64,000 nt of DNA from NCBI GenBank assembly GCA_020630975.1, contig JAHDID010000013.1:1-64000 (forward strand), written 5' to 3'. Under the pieces are notes generated by a model. The model did not search any database and was not told the origin of the DNA. It saw only the letters and a list, made by a program, of their open reading frames with translations. How positions within the stretch are numbered: position 1 is the stretch's first letter; the number at the start of each line of letters is the position of its first letter. This DNA is from Verrucomicrobiota bacterium (GTDB taxonomy: Bacteria; Verrucomicrobiota; Verrucomicrobiia; Verrucomicrobiales; DEV007). Below, in pieces: positions 29,347 through 35,915 of this stretch. The position numbers and the translations under genes are program-made.

Positions 29347-31929
29347 ATGCCTGCAAAAAACGAGCCCACCGATTACGCCAACCTCAGCCGCGAGGAACTC
29401 ATCGCCATGCTTCAGCAGAATAAGTCAGAGGCCGCACCAGCCGAGCCGAGCCCCTCACAGGAAAAAACTCCCGAGCACGAGCAACTATGGCGAACAGCGG
29501 CAGTCGCTTACCTCCAGTCAATCACCGCAGAGCCCAATGATTACGAGCTAATTATTCCCTACCTAGAGAATCTTCGGCGGGAGCGGCTCAAAGTCGCGCT
29601 CGCTCAGCTCGATACCTGGCAAGCTGTAGCCGACGACGCTACGCGGCTGGAGCTACCGTCCATTTATACAGAGCTACGAGTCAGCTACCAGGAGCGAGAT
29701 GATCGGGAACTTTATTCAGGAGGTATTGGCACTGGTTCTGAAGGGGAGCAGGAAGAAAAGCAAGATATCACAGCTACCGCCTTCGCCTCTCGATTCCATC
29801 GGGCTGTCATCCTAGGCAAGCCCGGTTCCGGCAAGTCGACTTTCACCAACATGCTCGCCTATGCCCTCGCTGGCTCAGCGCTCTGTATGGAAGAGGGGCA
29901 GATAGACGATCTGCTACCCACTTGGTACGAACCACCAGGCAATGTCACCGCGCCTCCTACCACGCAACTCCCGCTATACATCGTACTTCGCGAGTATGCG
30001 GGCAGCGGCCTATCACTCTGGGACTACCTCTCGGAGCAGATCGATAGCGAGCTAAATCCAGGGACCGCCAAAGCTATCGAAAATCTGATTTTCAAAGAAG
30101 GTGGGATCTTATTTCTCGATGGCCTCGATGAAGTGCCCGATGCCAAAGACGCTCGCGATGGCATTCTCACCGCCGTGCAGGGCTTTGCCAAGCGCTTCCC
30201 CAAAGTGCGTCTGGTGGTCACTTCGCGTCCCTACGCCTACGAGGAAAACGATTGGCGACTGGAAGGCGACTTCACCACCACCAAGTTAAAGCCATTCGAT
30301 GAAGGCCAGAGACGAGAGTTCACCACCAAGTGGTTTGCCCATGCCGCCCCGAAAAAAGGCCTCTCCACTAGCGAGGCCGAGACACGTCGCGACAAGCTAA
30401 TCCAGCAGATCGAGAGCCTGCGCCACATCCGCGAGCTAGCAGACGTTCCCCTCATGCTCACGATGATCTGCCTGCTTGATCTGGGCAAGGGAGGCGGCGT
30501 GCCTGAGAATCGCCAGGAGCTCTACTCCAACTGTGTCGATCTACTCCTAGAGATCTGGCAAAAACCCAAGCAGGATGGCCAGAGCCTGCAGCAGTTCATC
30601 GGCGTCACCAAAGATGAGCTGCTGCGCGTCATCGAGAAAGTCGCTTACGACTTCCACTGCAAGCAGGGCGACAATCCAGGGGTAGCCGATATCGACGAGG
30701 CATCGCTCATCCACGCCTTGTATGGTTTAGCAAAGAGCTCAAATAGCGAGGCTAAGTCCGACGATCTCCTCGCCTATCTGCGCGACCGTGCCGGTCTGCT
30801 AAATGACCATGGTGAGCTATACCGCTTTCCCCACCGCACCTTTCAGGAGTATCTAGCAGGCCGATTTCTTTCAGATCAAGACGCCAACACCATCTTCGAC
30901 AAAGTCACCGAAGATGCCAAGGTGAAGTGGCGCGAGCCATTCCTACTCGCTTGCGCCAAGCTGCGCAAAGGTAGCGAGGCAGCCCTCTTCGAGTTGTTTC
31001 AAAATCTCCGCATCCGCTCCCACGAGCAGCATGGCTGTGGCACAGTCCACTGGCGCATCATCGGCCTGATGGTGGAGCTAGTCGACGAGCTAAATCTCAC
31101 CAATATCTGCGTCGGCAATGCCACCCGCGAATCCATTCTTAAAGATCTGCTCAATGATGCCGCAGCCCTGATTGAAGCCAAAGACAATGCACTGACCAAT
31201 GAAGAGCGCTACACCGTAGCCATGGCCCTAGGCCGCATTGGCGATACTCGCCCTGGCGTCGGCTGTGTCGAAGGGGTTCCTGATATCGAATGGGTGCCAG
31301 TAGATGGCGAGTCTTTCGCTATCGCCAAGCACTTGGTGACTCGGCAGCAGTATCGAGCTTTTGTCGAATCCGCCGAGTACCAGAATGCGAGCTGGTGGCG
31401 GGGGCACGATATCGATCCTGATTGGGCAGAAAAAGGCTGGTCAAAAGACTATTGGTCGATCGGCAGTTTACCCATGGCAGATGTCTCGTGGTTTCAGGCC
31501 CATGCATTTTGTCTCTGGCTCGGCGAGAGGCTTGCGCTGCCCATCCAGCTGCCAACTGAGACACAATGGATGAGAACTGCTGCAGGAGAGTGCGGCGATA
31601 CTTATCCTTGGGGTAGTGACGATAATGACATCGATCAGAGGTGTAACATCCGCGGCAGTCTCGATAGTCGAGTGGCTCCAGTCGGCATGTTTCAGCGAGG
31701 TAACCGGATCTATTCGGAAAAAGAAGTCTGTGATTTAGCGGGTAATCTATGGGAGTGGAGTGCCGATTGGAGTGATAGTGATAAAGATGCAAAAGCCCTC
31801 CGTGGCGGGGCTTTCTTCCCCGATACTAGGACTGCCCGGGCCTCGGCGCGCGACTGGTATCTTCCTGACTTCCGTAACTTCAACATCGGTTTTCGTGTAT
31901 TGTCGTCCCCATTCGAAACCAACACCTGA
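29347..31929 (+). CDS. NACHT (STAND) ATPase with C-terminal FGE/C-type-lectin sensor, DGR target
   Basis: An 860-residue protein. The N-terminal ~120 residues are helical and may be an effector-associated domain. NACHT motifs follow: Walker A GKPGSGKST (157-165), Walker B ILFLDGLDE (254-262), RLVVTSRPY, and the winged-helix signature FPHRTFQEYLAG (~494-505). A helical linker leads to an FGE-sulfatase-like C-type-lectin fold from ~640 (VPDIEWVPVDGE, WPTETQW-like LPTETQWMRTAAG, DLAGNLWEWSADW). The usual FGE catalytic Cys is replaced (TARASAR), so it is a binding rather than formylglycine-forming domain. Residues ~818-860 are the variable tail encoded by VR1. Divergent from the CHAT gene, convergent with the second NACHT gene. 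Inferred role: intracellular sensor that activates an effector on ligand binding. Confidence 0.88.
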   Translation: MPAKNEPTDYANLSREELIAMLQQNKSEAAPAEPSPSQEKTPEHEQLWRTAAVAYLQSITAEPNDYELIIPYLENLRRERLKVALAQLDTWQAVADDATRLELPSIYTELRVSYQERDDRELYSGGIGTGSEGEQEEKQDITATAFASRFHRAVILGKPGSGKSTFTNMLAYALAGSALCMEEGQIDDLLPTWYEPPGNVTAPPTTQLPLYIVLREYAGSGLSLWDYLSEQIDSELNPGTAKAIENLIFKEGGILFLDGLDEVPDAKDARDGILTAVQGFAKRFPKVRLVVTSRPYAYEENDWRLEGDFTTTKLKPFDEGQRREFTTKWFAHAAPKKGLSTSEAETRRDKLIQQIESLRHIRELADVPLMLTMICLLDLGKGGGVPENRQELYSNCVDLLLEIWQKPKQDGQSLQQFIGVTKDELLRVIEKVAYDFHCKQGDNPGVADIDEASLIHALYGLAKSSNSEAKSDDLLAYLRDRAGLLNDHGELYRFPHRTFQEYLAGRFLSDQDANTIFDKVTEDAKVKWREPFLLACAKLRKGSEAALFELFQNLRIRSHEQHGCGTVHWRIIGLMVELVDELNLTNICVGNATRESILKDLLNDAAALIEAKDNALTNEERYTVAMALGRIGDTRPGVGCVEGVPDIEWVPVDGESFAIAKHLVTRQQYRAFVESAEYQNASWWRGHDIDPDWAEKGWSKDYWSIGSLPMADVSWFQAHAFCLWLGERLALPIQLPTETQWMRTAAGECGDTYPWGSDDNDIDQRCNIRGSLDSRVAPVGMFQRGNRIYSEKEVCDLAGNLWEWSADWSDSDKDAKALRGGAFFPDTRTARASARDWYLPDFRNFNIGFRVLSSPFETNT

Positions 31930-31967
31930 ATCCTCTGAACTCTAGGGCGAAGCCCTCGAAATTTTTT
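31796..31967 (+). repeat. DGR-type variable repeat VR1 plus 3' homing region
   Basis: This 172-bp stretch covers the last ~44 codons of the first NACHT gene and 38 bp beyond its stop. It is almost identical to 32668-32838 (reverse strand), whereas the genes diverge immediately upstream of CCCTCCGTGGCGGGG. By eye there are about 21 substitutions in about 40 codons. Seven codons differ only in positions 1-2 and keep a third-base C (e.g. TTC/TAC, GAC/ACC, TTC/GTC), as expected for AAC codons in a template. A-free blocks such as GCCCGGGCCTCGGCGCGC are invariant. After the stop a hairpin AGGGC-GAA-GCCCT (31944-31956) and a T-tract follow, like the hairpin of DGR targets. The T-tract may also terminate transcription. 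Confidence 0.85.
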
Positions 31968-31983
31968 TGCCATTTCGGGTGCT

Positions 31984-32220
31984 TCAATTCTCTTCATCTT
32001 TTTCATCTTTCGAAAGGCGGACCACCTCTGAAAAAATCGCTTCACGTAGACGCCATGTATCCCCATGGCTAGCGTGAGCAGCCCAGCTGACCGCCGACTC
32101 ACGCAAATCATCTAGTGACAACTCCCCTGCTTCGACTTGTCGGATCATTCGGCGATATTTCCTATGAAAGTGCCTTGCTTTTCGATTTTTGATACGGCGA
32201 TGAGTGTTTCTGTGCCATAT
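31984..32220 (-). pseudogene. C-terminal remnant of a DGR-type reverse transcriptase
   Basis: This frame is open from just after a TGA at 32223-32221 to the TGA at 31986-31984: 78 codons. It reads THRRIKNRKARHFHRKYRR, then QVEAGELSLDDLRESAVSW and AAHASHGDTWRLREAIF. This matches the pattern I know from the end of DGR and related group-II-like RTs (THRxL+xxN...F.RR.R......G.......S..SW.GHA.HGDTWRLR..IF). The palm motifs (YADD box) and everything upstream are missing. An ATG at 32148 overlaps the stop of another small frame, so a 54-residue peptide could still be made. It lies on the same strand as the second NACHT gene and downstream of its VR, the usual place for an RT in a DGR cassette. Confidence 0.75.
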
Positions 32221-32408
32221 TCATATCGCCGTTGATCGATCCACTCCCGCCTCCGCGCTAGATGGAAATATAAGCGAATACTAGCTACATAGCCCCCTTC
32301 CGCACGTTTGGTAACTCGCAGATTTTTAATGTCATTTTTCGGTTCGACTTGTCCGACATTGGAGCGCCATAGGGTAACAAAAGTTTCTAGCACCCCGCTG
32401 GGGTGCAT
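32145..32408 (-). CDS. Doubtful small ORF, unknown product
   Basis: An 87-residue frame starts at the ATG at 32408 (a longer 101-residue version starts at 32450 inside a hairpin cluster). It reads VTLWRSNVGQVEPKND, then KRAEGGYVASIRLYFHLAR and EWIDQRRYEYGTETLIAV. I do not recognise it. The stop overlaps the ATG of the RT remnant frame (ATGA). The N-terminal codons derive from the hairpin GCACCCC-GCT-GGGGTGC, so it may be a chance frame through decayed retroelement DNA. It is not an obvious Avd accessory protein. Confidence 0.2.
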   Translation of the reverse strand: MHPSGVLETFVTLWRSNVGQVEPKNDIKNLRVTKRAEGGYVASIRLYFHLARRREWIDQRRYEYGTETLIAVSKIEKQGTFIGNIAE

Positions 32409-32535
32409 TTTCACTTCTGCTCCATCCGGTGGCTGCGCTATGCTTGCCACCGGCTACTATCTTGGAGTCCCTCCGGGACGTGATAGAGCCCTGGAGGGGC
32501 TAAGAGCTGGTAGCCTGGGGTGAAACCCCAGGTCA
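32386..32535. repeat. Cluster of five consecutive hairpins
   Basis: Within 150 bp there are five stems: GCACCCC/GGGGTGC (32390-32406), CCGGTGGC/GCCACCGG (32426-32453), GTCCC/GGGAC (32467-32479), AGCCC/GGGCT (32487-32501) and CCTGGGG/CCCCAGG (32514-32532). No other copy was found in the window. It looks like a structured mobile-type repeat inserted where the body of the RT would be expected. The rest of the 760-bp gap between the two NACHT stops (31930-32689) holds the RT remnant, the doubtful ORF and an unremarkable stretch at 32536-32667. Confidence 0.6.
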
Positions 32536-32667
32536 AATACCTATCTGTAAGACCCCACACTGGAAGGGTGGTAAAAACGTTTGCCCCCTATTTAAGCTCA
32601 AAGGTTCGGGTAAATATCACCATCTCTTTGCGACTATCTGACATGAGGAAAAGATGCCCCCAAATTG

Positions 32668-32838
32668 AAAAAATTTCGAGGGCTTCGCCCTAGAGTTCAG
32701 AGGATTCAGGTATTTTAGCGAATAGGAACGACAATACACGAAAACCGATGCTGATGTTACGGACGTCAGGCGGTTCCCAGGTGCGCGCCGAGGCCCGGGC
32801 AAGCCCAGTAATGTAGTAGAACCCCCCGCCACGGAGGG
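32668..32838 (-). repeat. DGR-type variable repeat VR2 plus 3' homing region
   Basis: This is the reverse-strand counterpart of 31796-31967: 171 bp covering the end of the second NACHT gene and its 3' flank. It contains the same CCCTCCGTGGCGGGG start, the same GCCCGGGCCTCGGCGCGC block, the same GGTTTTCGTGTATTGTCG block and the same hairpin (32679-32691) and T-tract. Variable codons differ from VR1 mainly at first and second positions. A 1-nt indel near the end shifts the frame, so this gene reads through to a TAG inside the hairpin while VR1 stops earlier at a TGA. Confidence 0.85.
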
Positions 32839-35590
32839 TCCGATTTTCCGAGCCTGAGCCCTCTCTCAGCACGGGATACTGCCCCTGTGCCGATGCTGTC
32901 CACTCCCACACATTTCCAGACAGATCCTCAATATTGTGCCCATATTGCCTTCCCAAATCCCCAAAAAGGCCAACAGCAGAAAGGTGATAAATTCCTTGAT
33001 CTATAGTATGACTTCTAGCATTAAGATCGTCTTCATCACCCCATGGATACAATGTGCTCGTCTCGCCCCTAGCGGCGTACTCCCACTCCTCTTCCAGTGG
33101 CAAGCGTATCGAGTGCCCTAGATTCTCCGATAGCCATGCGCAGTATGCATACGCCTCGTGATAGGATATGCCAGTAGCAGGTACATTGCCGACTTGAAAA
33201 AAGCGATCATAGCTGTGATAGCTTGGACCTGAGATTGCCTCCTCATCTCTCCACGCCAGCCCTTCGTCGCTCCACCACTTCGACTTCTCATAGTAACCAC
33301 CAGCTTCTACAAAACACTCATACTGAGCAACGGTGATCGGGTGCACCGACAGATGATATGCGGTCTGAATCGTATCACAGACAAATGCCGGTTTTTCACC
33401 TACATAAGCCAGCGCATCGCTCTCGTCAGCCCCCATCCTAAAACCACCGACTGGCGGAGGAATCACCTCTGACCACTGGATATCTGGTAGCCCATCGATC
33501 GTCACGCCCACTCCGGGGCGATCATCGCCCATCAGGCCCAAGCTGATACCGCAATAAATCCGCTCAGGTACCGTTGGCTGCTGCGCCAACATCAGCTCCT
33601 CCAAACGATCTTTGCATCGATCCCACAGATCGGGATCCAGATCACGATCACCAAACTCGGCCAACATCTCGCCAGCGATCTGCAGGGACAGCGTCGTGTC
33701 TTCGTCGGCCAACTTTCGCACCAGCAGGATAAGCTTTGCCCGATCATCCTCACACCACAGCCAACTGACACCGAACAACACCGCTTCGCGCCAAATCTCG
33801 GTCCACTGCTGATAATCCATACAAACTCCTGTGATCGAAAAGCCAGGCTGAGCACACTGATGCTGCACCAGATACCACCCAGCGAGAAACTCGCTATACT
33901 GGCGGTGCGGAAACACAAAGGGCGACCCCTCGCCCTCCATCTGATCGAGCAGTCCTCCCTGCTCCTTGATGAAGACGATCATATTCTCGATCCAGATCTT
34001 TACCGCACTATCGATATCTGGCTGCTCGGCGTAAATCTCAGTCGGCCGACAGAGAACCGCTAAAAACGCCCGCAACTCCTCCTCAGCGATGGCTATGCCT
34101 GTCTCGCTACTCCCTGCGCCAGCAAAACCTCTGGTCAGTCGAAAGACTAAGGAGCCAAGCTCGCGGCGAATGGTATCCAAGTCCAGCACTCCGCGCCCAG
34201 TGATATAACCTCGCTCCCGACACAGCTGCTCAAAGCGGTCGATACCACCCTCTGCGCCACGCGTGCGGCGCTCCTCCCATTTGCCCAGTAGCAGATCGAG
34301 CAACTGACTGAACAAATCGGCCCGCCCACGCGGCAGTCTGCGCTCGGTCGCATGGATGCGGCACATCATGGTCAGCATGAGAGGCGTGGGTGCCAAATCG
34401 GCCAGCGCCGAAATCTGGCCTTCGCTCAAGGCTTTGCGAAAAACGGCTACCAATTCCTCGCCCTCTGTCGGCGTGAGCCAGCGTCGGCTGACTAGCTCGG
34501 TGAACCAACTGTCGATGAATTCATCGATCTCCGCTGGGTCGAAGGGCAGTATCTCGTGTGTCGGCCACCGCGTCTGCTCGCCATCGGCATCGCGCACTGC
34601 CCAAGGGCACTCACCACTGGGGTAAGAGCGCACTCGCGAAGTGACATAGATCGGTAGCCGAGGGTAGCGATCCGCCAACACGGAAATCATCCGGCTAATA
34701 TGCTGGCGGTCGGACCCCGCGATGGGTACCTCGTCGAGACCATCGAACAAAAACACCCCATTGACCTGACCATGCACAATCGGCGCGGCCAGCCATTCTT
34801 TGAATCCCTGAACTAAGCCCGAGTACTTTGGCTCCCACTGCTCCTCTAGGAATTCCCAAAAACACTGATGCAGACTGCTATCGGTAATCTCCGTGGGTCG
34901 ATGCTCTCGAAACCACGGAGCAAAGCGGCGTAGGTAGATGAGCACCGGCACCCCGGGATGAAACGGGCTGCCCTCCTCTGGCGATAGATGCCGGTGGCAC
35001 AGGTAGCGCAGCAGAAAAGTCTTGCCAATGCCTGGCCCGGCAGTGATCACCTGCCGATGCTGCTGACCGAGCAACTCTAACAAGGCACCCGTCTGCTCGC
35101 CAGCGGCCTCGCCTCGCGAAAACTCGGTACCGAGCACACGCCGCCCACGCCGCTGAACGTAGACATTCTCCAAGCGAGGCGGCAGGCTAGTGGAGCAGCT
35201 ATCGCCGCTGCCGAGATTGTGCTCTTTTAGGTAGCGCTCGCGCTCCTGCAAATCGCAGAGATATTCTTTCAGCGTGGCACGGCTGAGCGAATCGGGGAAA
35301 GCAGCCTGACTCTGTAGCTGCTCCAGTAGCGCGACTACGGTATCGATGCCTGGCTCGGCTGAATCGTCCGCTGCGGGCGTGGCGGAGCCGAGTAGGGCTC
35401 CGATGGCTGCGCGAAACATTTGCTCTGCCATCGGCTGGTCGTTTGCAGCATTGTCCACATAGAACTGTGCTTGGGCGAGGATCCGCTCGTCTGCTACGGA
35501 AACTCGCAACCAGGTGATCGCCTCGGTGGAGCCTACTTGGTTTACTTTTTCGATGAAATCGTCAACTAGGCTGGGGTGGTATAGGCTCAT
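32690..35590 (-). CDS. Second NACHT (STAND) ATPase with C-terminal FGE/C-type-lectin sensor, DGR target
   Basis: I prefer the ATG at 35590 (MSLYHPSLVDDFIEKV, about 966 residues); a longer frame starts at 35656. An N-terminal helical region of ~150 residues, unlike that of the first NACHT protein, may be a different effector-associated domain. Walker A AGPGIGKTF is at about 184-192, Walker B VFLFDGLDE at about 279-287 and the winged-helix motif FPHRQYSEFLAG further on. The C-terminal FGE-like lectin domain includes FRMGADESDA, VGNVPATGISYHEAYAYC, LPLEEEWEYAARGE and LSGNVWEWTA; the FGE catalytic Cys is absent (GLARASAR). The last ~48 residues are the variable tail of VR2. Alone on its strand, tail-to-tail with the first NACHT gene. 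It shares the NACHT-lectin layout but is clearly diverged in sequence. Confidence 0.87.
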   Translation of the reverse strand: MSLYHPSLVDDFIEKVNQVGSTEAITWLRVSVADERILAQAQFYVDNAANDQPMAEQMFRAAIGALLGSATPAADDSAEPGIDTVVALLEQLQSQAAFPDSLSRATLKEYLCDLQERERYLKEHNLGSGDSCSTSLPPRLENVYVQRRGRRVLGTEFSRGEAAGEQTGALLELLGQQHRQVITAGPGIGKTFLLRYLCHRHLSPEEGSPFHPGVPVLIYLRRFAPWFREHRPTEITDSSLHQCFWEFLEEQWEPKYSGLVQGFKEWLAAPIVHGQVNGVFLFDGLDEVPIAGSDRQHISRMISVLADRYPRLPIYVTSRVRSYPSGECPWAVRDADGEQTRWPTHEILPFDPAEIDEFIDSWFTELVSRRWLTPTEGEELVAVFRKALSEGQISALADLAPTPLMLTMMCRIHATERRLPRGRADLFSQLLDLLLGKWEERRTRGAEGGIDRFEQLCRERGYITGRGVLDLDTIRRELGSLVFRLTRGFAGAGSSETGIAIAEEELRAFLAVLCRPTEIYAEQPDIDSAVKIWIENMIVFIKEQGGLLDQMEGEGSPFVFPHRQYSEFLAGWYLVQHQCAQPGFSITGVCMDYQQWTEIWREAVLFGVSWLWCEDDRAKLILLVRKLADEDTTLSLQIAGEMLAEFGDRDLDPDLWDRCKDRLEELMLAQQPTVPERIYCGISLGLMGDDRPGVGVTIDGLPDIQWSEVIPPPVGGFRMGADESDALAYVGEKPAFVCDTIQTAYHLSVHPITVAQYECFVEAGGYYEKSKWWSDEGLAWRDEEAISGPSYHSYDRFFQVGNVPATGISYHEAYAYCAWLSENLGHSIRLPLEEEWEYAARGETSTLYPWGDEDDLNARSHTIDQGIYHLSAVGLFGDLGRQYGHNIEDLSGNVWEWTASAQGQYPVLREGSGSENRTLRGGGFYYITGLARASARTWEPPDVRNISIGFRVLSFLFAKIPESSEL

Positions 35591-35715
35591 GGGTAGATAA
35601 ATGCGTCGAGTGCTGGCTAGGTATACACTGCGATCGCGGGACTGACCAGTCAGCAAGTCTGGCTTTTGGTGGGTTGGGGGGCTTGGTGCGAGAGGGGAGG
35701 TTTACTGGGGTTGAT

Positions 35716-35892
35716 GGCTCAGGTAGCTGGGCGACGGGACGTCGCCCCTCCTTGGCGCAAGCGGCTAGCTACGGGGAACTCACCCTGCCGCGCCGTCGTT
35801 AGGCCCAAGGAGAGGCTGCTTTTAGCTGCCTGGCTACCTCGGCCGAAGCATACGGCTCAGCCTGCCGGGCAGCTGAAAGCAGCCCCTCCTTG
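35716..35892. repeat. Single composite palindromic repeat unit at the far side of the island
   Basis: This copy carries the type I half (GGCTCAGGTAGCTGGGCGAC, then GGGACGTCGCCCCTCCTTGG), the spacer GCAAGCGGCTAGCTAC and a complete type II palindrome ending GCAGCCCCTCCTTGAGGC. It has the same orientation as the units at 26752-27372. It lies between the second NACHT gene and the sulfatase-xylanase stop, so the CHAT-NACHT island is bracketed by direct copies. Confidence 0.85.
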
Positions 35893-35915
35893 AGGCTTGA
35901 AATTTGAAACCCTAC

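Noticed and set aside
31710-32111. 133-residue reverse-strand ORF across VR1
   Set aside because: It is a different frame over the RT remnant and antisense to the lectin tail; the RT-like frame is the one with recognisable sequence.
32145-32450. Treating the 101-residue ORF as the DGR accessory protein Avd
   Set aside because: Avd is a small four-helix bundle; this sequence is beta-like and shows none of the expected helical patterns.
29347-35590. Reading the FGE-like domains of the NACHT proteins as true formylglycine-generating enzymes for the nearby sulfatases
   Set aside because: The catalytic Cys context is replaced (TARASAR and GLARASAR) and the domain is fused to a STAND ATPase; a ligand-binding lectin-like role fits better.
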